Positions 1 through 12,635 of a DNA stretch of 64,000 bases are shown here, piece by piece. The translations under genes and the position numbers were made by a program. Each line of letters starts with the position of its first letter. Within the stretch, counting starts at the first letter, position 1. The notes below the pieces were generated by a model. The model made no database searches. It was given only the letters and a program-made list of their open reading frames with translations, and was not told the DNA's origin. This DNA comes from Prosapia bicincta (taxonomy: Eukaryota; Arthropoda; Insecta; Hemiptera; Cercopidae): the NCBI GenBank assembly GCA_036971475.1, contig JBAIZL010000002.1:230096143-230160142 (forward strand), read 5' to 3'.

Positions 1-3000
1 AAATTTAATCATGTTTGATGTTCACTACATGTTTTTTAGTGAGCATTACGTTCATTTAAGTTTTAAAACAACATCAAGACGTTTTAAGAGAAATTTAAGG
101 CTACAAATAAATTTCATGCAAATACAGTATAAACATTGACGATATTATCATTATAGCTTAACATTTTATGTTCTTTTTCAAGTCAAAACGTAAAGATGTA
201 ACAACCTATTGTAAGAGTTCCAAACCTTCAGGAATGCCTCCTATTCCAGAATAAGACAATACAGTTTAAAGAACAACTCTAAAAAACTCTTCAAATCTCT
301 GATAAATCCATTCCAAAATAACAATAATAAAAACATAATACATAAGCACCTCTGTATAAGAGATATTTACCTCAGACACAAAGCGGTTTGTGGACAATAA
401 AACCTCTGTTATGTTGACAAGATGAACGCTGTGAAGCAGAAGGGGAACATTCACGACTCCCATAAACAACCCATAAACCAACATAGTTTGTTATAGCTTC
501 TTTTAATGCTGTGATTACGACCCGGTTTGAGGTTAAGCTTCCATTTTGTTTTAATGCTTTCAGTCAGCTGATGTCTGTCCAATGTTTCTTACACTTTATT
601 AGATTTTTACAAGTTATTTGGTTTATATTATACACTTTCTCAACTTTGTGCATTGTTTTCTATGATCAAAGTTTAGTTATAGGGCAATACCTTACAGCGT
701 AGCGTGTTTATGACAGATTTTTATTTTTGTTTACGCCATATTGAAACTTTTACAATAAATTATTCTGAAGAGTATGGTCTGGAGTTTTTAATTGTTTCCA
801 TCTCGTGAAGCGAGTATATTTTATTATTTTCCTCTATTAAAATTTGTTTCATACCCTAATCTGTTAAACAATGGACCTGGTATGAAAGTCGTACCTTAAA
901 AAACTAAGTTAACATTTGAAAGCTTTTTATATTTCATTACTCATAACTACGTTTAAATAATTTTTTTTCACACACTATACCCCAAGGTATGACGGAAAGG
1001 AATTTTAAGATGTTACAAATAGTTGCATGATTGCATTTTTATTTATTACATTTCCCCAAATGTTTTCGTGCCTGGTTTCCTCGAACTGGCTGTTGCGCAG
1101 TGGTTGTTGGTGAGACAAGTGCAGACTATCAACTACATTGTCACAGACTCAGGAAGTCTAACATTTTTTTTCTGTTGGAATCTGGCAAAACCATAATGGA
1201 GTCCATACCAACATATGGTGGTGCATTATACATCAATGATTCCATGACAAGCACATTAATTCTGGACAATGGACTTTCCAATTTTAAATAAATTATATGT
1301 TACTTTCTTCTAACAAAATATTTTCCTTATTTACAAGTGGGATCAAGATGTATTTATTCGATCAAGGTAGATACATTTTGTTAAAGCATTAAATGTTTGT
1401 ATAATTATTTCTCAATAGGTTATTTTATAAGTTACTCGAAAAGTAAACAAGAGTATTTTTTAGTCTAAGCCTACACTTCTCTAAGTTATTGTCATCAACT
1501 TATTTTAAAATAATTAAAGAATTGAAATATAAGAAAAACATAAAAATAAATTTTTTGTATTTTAATTTTGTAGTAATCAATAGTTTATTACATTAAGAAG
1601 TGCTTAATACTTCTGATGTCTGCGAATATTGTGTTTATAAAATATTCTTTTATATGAAATGTTTTAACAAACACATTTTCATGTTTAAATCTTCTGTACT
1701 AAAAGAGTTGAACATTTTACAGATAAAATTTAACTCCTAATTGTGCAAGTTTATGGTATCAAGAAATACAACAAGAAAATATTCACGTATTGTTTATAGG
1801 CTATAATTACATAACTATATCCAAGCAACGTTCTCAATCCTGTGCATTCTTAACCGCACTTGGCATTGACAAGCCGTCACTGAATCCAAATCAATGCATG
1901 CCAAGTGTCGTTATGGCGAAATATCTTTGCAGTGTTTCTCTTTAGCCCCGGGGATATTGCCTCGAAAGTGAACTCTTCTTATATTCTACCACTGAACAGA
2001 GACGTTGCAATATTTCCGATGACCTAGTCGATCCTAATGGCCGTTCATATGTCTGTAGTTTCGTCAGTCACTAAATACATACAATTTACAAACAACTTTA
2101 ACCACAAGTTGAAGAACAGAAAGTTATGTTAATACGACAGGTGGAAAAATAGTAAGCTACAATCATATATTACTATAAAGAGCTTTCAAAAGGAAATATC
2201 TCCAAATAGAGGATTACTCCCTGAAATAACTATTTTTTTATACAAATTTTTAGTTATTTATTAAACTAATATTTTGAAGTATGTTAACCGTATAAGACTC
2301 ATTGTAATCTGTTATAATCGACTTTCTTTTTTGCATCTAAGATTTTATCGTGTATGGAAAAAATGAAGGAACTGAAAGCAGGCTGATTCAGTTGTTGTCG
2401 ACGACAGACACAGACAATGGCTAACCCGGTGAAATATGGCCTCATGTCAATCTGCCTCAATTATTCCACCCTCTGCCTCTCCTTCAACCCTTAGGCTGCG
2501 GTTAGGGGATGAGCCGCTTTCTTATGTTAACGAACCCCTTTGTCATTGATATTCTACGTTTAAACTTTCATTTTGTTTTTGCTTTCAGACTTGTTATTTC
2601 GCCGAGGCGGAATATTTATTATTAATTATATACATATATTCTAGTGCAATTTAGTTTGTGGTTTGCGGCTTTTATATTGTAAAATTGAGTCAGAAGTAAA
2701 ACCTTAGCTATTAAATGTGCTTCATATTGAATTTAGGACTCTTTTCTCCATAGTTCTATAAAGAAATCGTAACGGAATCCTAGAAAATGTTCACGCACTG
2801 AAGAAACTGGTAGCACTGTAGGAGATGAATCACATCTAGATCGATCCCTAAATGATAAAACATCCCTAATAGAAAAATCGAAATTTCATAGTAGCGAAAA
2901 TTCAGGACTTAAACCATATTTAAGAAGACAGTTGGATAATCAACAACACACTGGCTTGCTGGTTGAGCCTTAACATGAGATAATGATTAGTGGTCATGAT

Positions 3001-3450
3001 GCAAAAATAAATTTTAAGAACGCTTTCTAACAGTTTCGCTGTAAGTATGATCTAAATATGTGATTATGCTCTTTGTCTAATTTACATTGTGAATATTTTT
3101 ACAATTATCCATTTTATTACACAAAACAAATAAAAAATATAAAAACTTATGAAAGGAAAATACTATACGTAATTGTATGTAAGAAGTTAAAAATCAAGAG
3201 TTAAATGATTTATCATGTAATCACTTTGTCCATTTATGATGACATAAGGCTGCAGTTGAGGCTGTCAGAAGGTACACATCTAATATTTTAAGGACATTGT
3301 TGTACATATAAATGTACTTAAGATTTGTGTATTATGCATACATAAAACTATCCTGAAAAATATCAGGTTGTAAAAAGAAAACATTCTAAATAAAGTGCAG
3401 AATAGAAACCTTGTTATATTCTATAACATTGTTTTGTAATATATTTAATT
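1..3450. other. AT-rich unique sequence, no gene recognised
   Basis: No convincing gene or mobile element was seen. An 86-codon open frame at 1031-1291 (+) is not recognisable as a known protein. Two stretches are clearly richer in G+C than their surroundings, 1830-2060 and 2370-2530. The first contains a short inverted repeat at 1858-1906. The second contains a C-rich run followed by a G-rich run. Both could be conserved noncoding elements, but that cannot be decided without comparison to other genomes. Confidence 0.5.
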
Positions 3451-4260
3451 AGTTTTATAAAGGCAATAACTCGTACGTTTATGCCTTCTAAGCAGTTTCT
3501 AAGGAAATAGTTTGTGTAAATCGATAACAAAATATTTCTTTTACCCACAAATTACAAACATCCTACGTTATTTATCCACTAATAAAAATTAGTGCAATTT
3601 TGAAAGCCACAAACAAAAGTCATGTTTGAAATAAATAAGAAAAAATGTATATAACACTGCAGTTTTGTGAATGTAACATTAAACTATTTCAAATATTCCG
3701 AAGACAATTATCCGAAGAAAATTATTAAACAGTTTTTTAAAGGCAATAGCTTGCAGTACGTTTGTAAGAAAATATTTTGTGTAAATCGATAACAAAATAT
3801 TTCTTTTGCCCACAAATTACAAACATCCTACGTTATTTATCCACTAATAAAAATTAGTGCAATTTTGAAAGCCACAAACAAAGGTCATGTTTGAAATAAA
3901 TAAGAAAAAATGTATATAACACTGCAGTTTTGTGAATGTAACATTAAACTATTTCAAATATTCCGAAAAACAATTATCCGAAGAAAATTATTAAACAGTT
4001 TTTTAAAGGCAATAGCTTGCAGTACGTTTGTAAGAAAATATTTTGTGTTAATCGATAACAAAATATTTCTTTTTCCCACAAATTACAAACATCCTACGTT
4101 ATTTATCCACTAATAAAAATTAGTGCAATTTTGAAAGCCACAAACAAAAGTCATGTTTGAAATAAATAAGAAACAAAATTATATAATACTGCAGTTTTGT
4201 GAATGTAACATTAAACTATTTCAAATATTCCGAAAAACAATTATCCGAAGAAAATTATTA
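3451..4260. repeat. Tandem repeat, about 265 bp x 3 copies
   Basis: Three successive copies start at about 3451, 3731 and 3997. The shared segment tcgataacaaaatatttctt recurs at 3521, 3786 and 4052, giving a period of 265-266 bp. Copies 2 and 3 are nearly identical. Copy 1 is slightly longer and more diverged at its start. No open frame is conserved through the units, and the 67-codon frame at 3910-4113 is incidental. Confidence 0.92.
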
Positions 4261-6296
4261 CACCTTCCAACATTAAATACATTCCTTATAACGGCGGTCC
4301 TCCTTATATAATTACTCAATATGGAAATTCATCGGAAACCTAAATATATATTGGTGTTCCAAGAAGATTATAACGTTAAATTAGACCTTATCTCAGTGCA
4401 ACTACTTCAGAGGCAACTATAAAAAAGGCACAACTTACTTGGTTACAGCAAAGGAATTAACCGTTAGTTATAACAGAATAACATCGCTCATGTAGTGGAT
4501 AAGTTAACAAGGGATTAATTTATAAACTTTTATTGGAAATGTTTCAGAGCACTTGGATACAAAATAATGTAAAGCATTGTGCAAAGCAACAAGTTTGTTG
4601 ATAAATATGATATATGTTGAGTAGCACTTGTTTGTACTAGAGGCCTCAGTTTTACGAATAATTGTATCATGGCATAGGTTTCGATTTCAAGTAGTTATGG
4701 AATAATTTATTACAAATTTTAGATAAAACTTTCCATGAGCTAATGATAATAAAAATGTCGATTATATGGTAGAAACACCATTTAGGTCAACCTTTCATAT
4801 TATTAATAGAAAGGCATAGAGCAACTGAGGGGATAATATTTTCTTATTCACACTTGTTGAAAATAATTGCGTTTAAATTCAAAAAACAACTTACATTTGT
4901 TTCTTTTGATACTTTTAGATCGATATTACATTTTTAAAAGTAATAATAAAGGAAAAATAAACTACTAAGTAAATAGGCCTACTAAAAAGTCTTCCAATTA
5001 TGCAACACTAAGACAATTAATAATAATTGTTGTTTCTTTAAAAATTATAAAAAATGTTGTCGCTTCAAAAATGGTTTCAAACGTTTTTTATAAATATGGT
5101 TTTAGATTATTCCTGCTACTTTCAAAAACCCAGAGCTTTTAAAACAATTCGGAACCTGTTCTATGTCTTGGGCTTTGAAAAATTACACTCCTTAGGGGTT
5201 GGCTTGCAATAAAAATGATTCTGTTTTTATATAGTTTGTATTCAGTATTTAGAATTGTTGTATAACGATCGACCAGACAGATGGTTCATATAATTTTAAT
5301 GAAAAACCGAATATTAAACACATACTTTTAATGTTTTAATCTGTTGGAAATTCTAATTTTGTAGTTATCACAAGTGCACGAAAAAAATGTTTGCTGACAC
5401 TTAACTTTAGCTAAATGTTAATCAAGGTTCAGACTTTATTCAACTGATATATCTGTAATCAATAAAACTTTTGTCTTTGACATTTATTTAAATAATTTAC
5501 AATGGACACATTTGTGGCTTTTATAATGACACAACATTTTGAAAACTCGCCCCATTTATACCTTTATAAAACCTTGGGTCTTAATAAAGCTCAGGGTCGT
5601 ATATAAATAAATTTCATACTGCATTTATAATGTTAATATCATTTTTAACTAAAATTAATATTTTAATTTCAAATTAAACTTAGCGTTAAAACATTTTCCA
5701 CATTTATTTAGGAGTGGGAATTCAAATCTCGTCTTGTGCATATTCAAAAGTCAAAGGTTTGGTACGCACAGTGCATCGAGGGGAAAAGTTTTTAATAAAT
5801 TTCTGGATGTATAAATCGATACACGGCAATGGAGCGAAGCAGCTGTGTCGATATTATTAAAAGCGAGGAGTCGAAAGAGGGCTGATTGATTCATCCCATC
5901 CCCTAAATTGTTTATCGCGACTTGTAGGTGAAACCAATGACAGAAACGGAGGAGAAATGTTGGTGCTTATTTTCCGAAATGAAAACAAGAGAGTCGTTTT
6001 GTTGAAAAGTTGTATTTACAAACTTATATTTGAAATCGCTGACAACACTGAGGTGCAGTAAAATATTGTAAAAAGGAAAATGTAAAGTTGAATATAGATG
6101 ATATTTAAAGTCACAGTGTAAGTTTAAGAAATATATTATCCTAAGTAAAACAAATAACAAATGAATTTTATCATCATGGGTAGAACAAAAAAATATCATT
6201 AGGTTTGCAGTAAACACGAATGAGCAAATTGAAAACATCATTCTTAATAAATAATTGCGGTTACTGAGAAACATAACGAATCAATTTTAAAATATC
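4261..6296. other. AT-rich unique sequence with one GC-elevated island
   Basis: No gene was recognised. A minus-strand open frame of 120 codons (5912-6274) is rich in Phe, Leu and Ile, matches no family I know, and abuts the 70-bp array. I do not support it as a gene. The block 5790-5935 is richer in G+C than its flanks and is a possible conserved noncoding element. Confidence 0.4.
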
Positions 6297-7346
6297 TAGA
6301 CATACCTATAATGTCAGGTCTTTCCTTTCTACTAAATCTCTTGCACTAGAATAGAAAATTCTCCTGTAGACATACTTATAATGTCAGGTCTTTCCTTTCT
6401 ACTAAATCTCTTGCACTAGAATAGAAAATTCTCCTGTAGACATACTTATAATGTCAGGTCTTTCCTTTCTACTAAATCTCTTGCACTAGAATAGAAAATT
6501 CTCCTGTAGACATACTTATAATGTCAGGTCTTTCCTTTCTACTAAATCTCTTGCACTAGAATAGAAAATTCTCCTGTAGACATACTTATAATGTCAGGTC
6601 TTTCCTTTCTACTAAATCTCTTGCACTAGAATAGAAAATTCTCCTGTAGACATACTTATAATGTCAGGTCTTTCCTTTCTACTAAATCTCTTGCACTAGA
6701 ATAGAAAATTCTCCTGTAGACATACTTATAATGTCAGGTCTTTCCTTTCTACTAAATCTCTTGCACTAGAATAGAAAATTCTCCTGTAGACATACTTATA
6801 ATGTCAGGTCTTTCCTTTCTACTAAATCTCTTGCACTAGAATAGAAAATTCTCCTGTAGACATACTTATAATGTCAGGTCTTTCCTTTCTACTAAATCTC
6901 TTGCACTAGAATAGAAAATTCTCCTGTAGACATACTTATAATGTCAGGTCTTTCCTTTCTACTAAATCTCTTGCACTAGAATTGAAAATTCTCCTGTAGA
7001 CATACTTATAATGTCAGGTCTTTCCTTTCTACTAAATCTCTTGCACTAGAATAGAAAATTCTCCTGTAGACATACTTATAATGTCAGGTCTTTCCTTTCT
7101 ACTAAATCTCTTGCACTAGAATAGAAAATTCTCCTGTAGACATACTTATAATGTCAGGTCTTTCCTTTCTACTAAATCTCTTGCACTAGAATAGAAAATT
7201 CTCCTGTAGACATACTTATAATGTCAGGTCTTTCCTTTCTACTAAATCTCTTGCACTAGAATAGAAAATTCTCCTGTAGACATACTTATAATGTCAGGTC
7301 TTTCCTTTCTACTAAATCTCTTGCACTAGAATAGAAAATTCTCCTG
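6297..7346. repeat. Minisatellite, 70-bp unit x 15
   Basis: The unit starting tagacatacttataatgtc repeats every 70 bp for 15 copies. The copies are almost identical. I see only one substitution in copy 1 (cataccta for catactta) and one near 6983 (attgaaaa for atagaaaa). Such homogeneity implies recent amplification, or alternatively an assembly that collapsed or copied one unit. The unit contains stop codons and is not coding. Confidence 0.97.
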
Positions 7347-8097
7347 ACGATAAAATGATTTATTTATAGCACCAAAATTGATTTGAAATAACATAATAAA
7401 AGACTGTTTAGGAAACTAGTTTAGTATAAATTCAGAGAATAAATAAATTTTATCACAAGCTATATGATAAATATAAGATATTGACTTAAATCCCAGTTCA
7501 TGAAAACAGAAATTATTCAAATAGCAGACCGAGGAGTGTTTAGATTGCTTGTATAAAATCATATATCATATTGAGATATTTTAATTGAAATTAGTAATGT
7601 TACTTATAGATAGTAGTAGAGATATAGTATAGTAGAGACATAATATGTCATCATAGATAAATTTTGTGATATAGTAGTAGATGTTTAATTCGATGTTAAG
7701 AGAGCAGAAATTATAGAGAAAAAAATGTTTTATTCATTAGAATGAAAAACAACAGTCTATTAGATTATATAATAAAGTTCTTATTACTTTCAGGTACATT
7801 ATTCATCAATTGATAATATAGAGGTTGACTTTTCACAATGCTTAGATGTAGGTTCTTAAATGTGATTTTTCCACACCGTAAACGTTTGTTTTAGACAACA
7901 AAATGTAATGGTTTTGGACTGGTTTATAGCCCTGGAAATCTTCCTGTCTATTTATTTTAATACTATCAGCAATAGATAATGTAATCCTCTACTTTGAAAA
8001 TTTCCAAAGTAATGTCTAATTTTGGTTTTGTCATAAGTTTGAATAATTTTTTTCTGAAATGTTTTGAATGAATGATTTTAGGTTTTATATATATATA
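7347..8097. other. AT-rich unique sequence, nothing recognised
   Basis: The sequence contains short irregular repeats of atagta and tagaga around 7600-7690. No gene or element was seen. It ends in a short TA run (8087-8097) that served as the insertion site of the following MITE. Confidence 0.4.
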
Positions 8098-8921
8098 CAG
8101 TAAACTCCCGCTTATCCGTGGGCGGTTTAACCGGTTTGCGGATTATCCGGGGTCTGCCATTGTTTTACAAATATCCAAGTCTTATTCCAATCAGATTCAT
8201 GTGTTTAAATTTCCAAACGGCGAATTAAGGCGTAAATACATATTAGGCTTAATAAAAGTTAAGATGAAGAGAATAGATATGCACGTAGTCATTGAAAGGG
8301 AAGCATCCCGACGCGGGTCAGCGAAATAAAAGGGCGAGCAGACTACTGTATATAAGAGACATTGACAAAATGCTTGGACGCCCGCCGAAAACCTAATGCT
8401 TATCATAAGATTATAAACAAATGTCAGCTAATCTCGGCTATAAATAGTCTAGGACGTGACATATGCATTATTCATGTCTGTTATATACATTATCGATCTT
8501 TATGGCTTTGTGACACAAGTAAACACTGTGCGACATAATTGTTAGTTCTCACATTAAAGCTAAATCAATGCTCACAAAAAAAAAACGAAAGTGACAGATT
8601 TTTTTGTATTATGTGTAAAGGAAATTACATACATACTTACTTTTGACATATACTTTTGTACGTATTGTAAATAGTTAGACATATAAATGTACATGTTATA
8701 ATCCGTCAAATACATCGACATTTTAAATTATTTTCTGTATTTTTTTTGTCCTCTGAAGATTATTTGTGAATTGCATTAACCGGGGTCATTATTTGTGTAA
8801 CTTATGGTATAATAATCATTATCGATCGTTTTGCGTATTCTTTGTTCATAGCGGATTATCAGGGGAATTCAGTTATTCGACGTTGCCGGGTCACCCTATT
8901 CCACGGATAATCAGGATTTTA

Positions 8922-8924
<3 letters not shown>
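8098..8924. mobile_element. Non-autonomous pogo/Tigger-type DNA transposon (MITE)
   Basis: The left end reads cagtaaactcccgcttatcc and continues gtgg. The reverse complement of the right end reads cagtaaaatcctgattatcc and also continues gtgg. These are terminal inverted repeats of about 24 bp. TA lies directly outside each end (8096-8097 and 8925-8926), as expected for the Tc1/mariner/pogo superfamily. The motif gcggattatc recurs inside both ends. The 827-bp interior holds only short open frames (85 and 69 codons) and no recognisable transposase, so the element must have been mobilised in trans. The terminal sequence resembles Tigger/pogo ends. A decayed pogo-type transposase occurs at 54757-55372, but nothing shows that it served this element. 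Confidence 0.85.
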
Positions 8925-8981
<57 letters not shown>

Positions 8982-9004
8982 ATTTATTTATTTATTTATT
9001 TATA
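8925..9004. repeat. Compound microsatellite (TA)n then (TTTA)n
   Basis: About 26 TA units (8925-8977) are followed by several TTTA units (8982-9004). The tract directly abuts the right end of the MITE. With the TA run on the left side, this suggests insertion into a pre-existing TA microsatellite. Confidence 0.93.
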
Positions 9005-9930
9005 TTTTAAAGAAAAAAACTCTAATTTTGAAAGGAATTGTTAATGAATAAATGAGCTTTTCAAGTTACAAACAAGACATTGTAGGCAAGTATGCCTAAA
9101 CATTGGCTTTCGATCAATAGTGTATTATAGCCTATCGATACAAGTACGTATAGGTGCTCTTTTGTCTACACAGCCTACTTGCGAAAGCGTTAGGTCTTAA
9201 CTGGAAATGTTTGTTACATATTTTTAAATGATCGATACGCTTTTAAAGTACATAAATAAATCTTAGATATTGGTAATTTTAGAATTTAATGGTGACCGCA
9301 GTTATTGTAGTGGTTTTAACGTACCCACTTTGTGGTCTACACACATTTCTTAAGAGTCGGGTTCAATCAAGTGAACCATATAACATGGGAAACGATATTG
9401 TTTCGACTTTCTTGTATCGATTGTGAAGTAAATAGGAAATTTATTAAGGTGCAACTGGGACAATTAATTTTAATAGTGTTTAGCTAAACAAGATATCCAT
9501 CTAAAACCTGATGATTTTATGTAGCGTTACTTTGTTCACAGCTTATAACGAACAACGTTATACTGTAACTAACAAGGACTCTAGGTTAGCTAGAGATGTC
9601 AAAATGTAGCTAGGTAGCTAAAATCATCTATCCTGATGAGGAGAGGTAACAATTAAAGGTGTCTCTTAAATCCCAGGATAAAGGATTCGAGGGAAATACG
9701 GATAAATATCGAAGTAGCTCCTTCAAGAACCTACAAAATCCGAACATATTAATAAAGTTAATCGTATTGGGGAAAATAGAACAGCTGTAAGTTATGTAAG
9801 CTTTTTTGAGCCATAGACTACAAGTTTTTAACAGCCTACTGTATATATAAAGTGTACACATACTACCCTTCTTTATAGTTTACATTAAAGCAAGAAAACA
9901 TTTAAAACTTATTATTCGTTTATCATGCAG
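9005..9930. other. Unique sequence, no gene; weak tRNA-like segment
   Basis: No gene was recognised. At about 9290-9385, a segment has a degenerate A-box-like part (tagtggttttaacg) and a B-box-like part (gggttcaatcaa) about 45 bp apart. It does not fold into a proper T-arm. It may be the head of a decayed tRNA-derived SINE, which is weak. Confidence 0.3.
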
Positions 9931-10680
9931 GAGCACAATTGCATTTACTGGACCTCAGCTCAGGGCTATTACTAGTCACGGAGCACAATTGCATTTACTG
10001 GACCTCAGCTCAGGGCCATTACTAGTCACGGAGCACAATTGCATTTACTGGACCTCAGCTCAGGGCTATTACTAGTCACGGAGCACAATTGCATTTACTG
10101 GACCTCAGCTCAGGGCTATTACTAGTCACGGAGCACAATTGCATTTACTGGACCTGAGCTCAGGGCTATTACTAGTCACGGAGCACAATTGCATTTACTG
10201 GACCTCAACTCAGGGCTATTACTAGTCACGGAGCACAATTGCATTTACTGGACCTCAGTTCAGGGCTATTACTAGTCACGGAGCACAATTGCATTTACTG
10301 AACCTCAGCTCAGGGCTATTACTAGTCACGGAGCACAATTGCATTTACTGGACCTCAGCTCAGGGCCATTACTAGTCACGGAGCACAATTGCATTTACTG
10401 GACCTCAGCTCAGGGCTATTACTAGTCACGGAGCACAATTGCATTTACTGGACCTCAGCTCAGGGCTATTACTAGTCACGGAGCACAATTGCATTTACTG
10501 GACCTGAGCTCAGGGCTATTACTAGTCACGGAGCACAATTGCATTTACTGGACCTCAGCTCAGGGCTATTACTAGTCACGGAGCACAATTGCATTTACTG
10601 GACCTCAGCTCAGGGCTATTACTAGTCACGGAGCACAATTGCATTTACTGGACCTCAGCTCAGGGCTATTACTAGTCACC
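9931..10680. repeat. Minisatellite, 50-bp unit x 15
   Basis: The unit gagcacaattgcatttactg, continuing through gacctcagct and cagggctatt to actagtcacg, repeats exactly 15 times with period 50. Sparse substitutions distinguish units. Unit 2 and unit 9 share cagggccatt. Unit 5 and unit 12 share gacctgagct, which creates the palindrome cctgagctcagg. This shows an internal duplication with a period of seven units (350 bp). It is noncoding. Confidence 0.97.
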
Positions 10681-10720
10681 CAATCTTCTTTAAGCTCTTC
10701 TGCTATGATATTATTCTATT

Positions 10721-10941
10721 TAGACTGGATACACAACATCAAGAGCACAGTGGTACAATATATTACAATAAAAGTATTGAAAAGAACCCCAATGCCACAA
10801 AAATAATAAAAAATAACAAATAAAACAAGTTACTTAAGATTAAACCCTAAGGGGTTTAAGTAACTTGTTTTATTTGTTATTTTTGATTATTTTTGTGGTA
10901 TTGGGGTTCTTTTCAATATTTTTATTGTAATAGACTGGATA
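10721..10941. mobile_element. Foldback (hairpin) element flanked by an 11-bp direct repeat
   Basis: The arms 10761-10838 and 10855-10932 are reverse complements with only a few mismatches and a spacer of about 16 bp that is itself partly self-complementary (aaaccc/gggttt). The sequence tagactggata lies on both sides (10721-10731 and 10931-10941), like a target-site duplication. The left arm begins about 30 bp inside the left repeat, while the right arm ends at the right repeat, so the true termini are uncertain. It could be a MITE or an inverted-duplicated fragment. A transcript would form a stem of about 78 bp. Confidence 0.7.
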
Positions 10942-12454
10942 ATTAAATAGGTTTTATTGAAATTATAGATACATGGGGATTGTTTAAATAGCACGAAAAC
11001 ATTTGTTTCTAACTTACAGTGCCTTGTTTAGAAATAAGACTAAAATGTATTCTTTTACAAAAGTTCATTTAAAGATGTTTCTGGAATGCGTAGACCTAAT
11101 TTTTCTAATTAAAGTAATCCTTTTAAACCGTTCCCACTACTTGAAAAAAAAAGAAACAGTTGCCACTGTTCAAATATGTTTTCGCCAATTGTAATTGTAA
11201 TAAGACTAAGACTGCTGAGTTCGGTCTATTCAGAGACCAACTTTAAGGTGGCAGTATTTAACCGTTAAGTTGGAATCGATTTTCCTCGCAAAATATGCCG
11301 ATGGTTTTCTCATCGGGTTTGAAAAATCTTCCTGGAATCGATCTATCAATCGGAAAGCGGAACTTGTTCGAATGAATAGTGTGACGACATATTTTGACAC
11401 GTTCTGTTCTCACGCACCAATCAGTCTCCACTTTGCTTCAGCCGACAGACGTAAGATGGATCACTGGGTCTAACTGTTACACCCTATATTCACATGCTAA
11501 TGCGCTGAGCCGACTCTATCCCCTTACTTTATTACAAGTTCTAACCGCCACTTATAAACGTAATACTAGTTTTATTACAATATAGAAAAATTATTAGTTT
11601 GAATTTTAATTTACTCAAACTAAAAGTAGCAAAACTCTGCTACTAACTCGATGTTATTTCGTATAAATTTCCTTACGTCTAGAAAATCATTTTCACAGTC
11701 AAATGTTGGCACTATCTCTATAAACACACACATTTCCTCATATCCCAAACGCACACACACAGAACCCATTTTTTATTATTATTTTGAGATATCCCAGCCT
11801 TTTCTATTCAGGCTATATATTACAGTTTATGAAAACTATTATTAATAACGGTTGTAGGAATACATGAAAATGGAACTTTTTTCTGGATTAATTTCAACAC
11901 TATTAAGAAAATTAGAAGTGTTCATAAATTTAATTAAGTGTTTCACGTAAATAAGAGATTTTGTTAAAATAGTAAAAAAACATAGAATACAGCATTTTCA
12001 TGATGTATTATCATTATTAGCTTTGGTAATTCTATCTGAGGTTCTCCTAAGTCTTGGATAGATATAAATTTAGACATTTCAACTCCAAGTTTTATTATGT
12101 TTGGATCGCAAATCCTAAATTTTGAATCCCTGTTTCTACTGCTAAATTTATGATTTGATAGAAAGTCATATTATTTTAAACTCCAACCTAAAAACAACCT
12201 TACACAACATTTATAAACAAAGCCCTGGAAGCTTTTCAATTTTAAATATTCATTTTATAAGCAGCTTCGCTCATTGTCAAGGGCTAAAACAAACTGAATG
12301 TTACTGACGTACTTCGAACGCACAAAGATTTCAACGTCAAAACCACTTCGTTATTATTCCGGTATTTAATTTTTTTTTAAAATTCTTTTGTAATAATTTA
12401 GGAAAATAATAATTGTAATGTATACAATCTGCGACTCAATCAGTATGTATTAAA
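10942..12454. other. AT-rich unique sequence, no gene recognised
   Basis: A more balanced block at 11225-11530 holds two overlapping short open frames (11270-11473 and 11394-11585, +) with no recognisable protein. The rest is AT-rich. Nothing further can be supported. Confidence 0.4.
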
Positions 12455-12509
12455 ATATATATATATATATATATATTTAACAATATAAATGTCACCTTCA
12501 AATCATTAC

Positions 12510-12605
<96 letters not shown>

Positions 12606-12635
12606 GTGTGTGTGTGTGTGTGCGTGTGTGTGTTT
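12455..12635. repeat. Compound microsatellite (AT)n, (CA)n, (TA)n, (CA)n, (GT)n
   Basis: A short (AT)10 tract at 12455-12474 is followed after 34 bp by (CA)n, then acgtgt, then (TA)n, then (CA)n, then acgtgtgt and (GT)n (12508-12635). The final CA-to-GT switch around 12605 is a perfect inverted repeat centred on ACGT. The open frame across it is an artefact. Confidence 0.95.

Noticed and set aside
1031..1291. 86-codon open frame, second half less AT-rich
   Set aside because: It matches no family I know and lacks clear splice sites. It may be a transposon scrap, but this cannot be supported.
5912..6274. 120-codon minus-strand open frame
   Set aside because: The composition is that of AT-rich noncoding DNA, with no domain, no signal of conservation and no splice context.
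9290..9385. Possible tRNA gene or tRNA-derived SINE
   Set aside because: Box-like words are present, but the acceptor and T arms do not pair. It is too degenerate to call.
6297..10680. CRISPR-like regular repeats
   Set aside because: The 70-bp and 50-bp arrays are continuous tandem units with no variable spacers, and the sequence is clearly eukaryotic.
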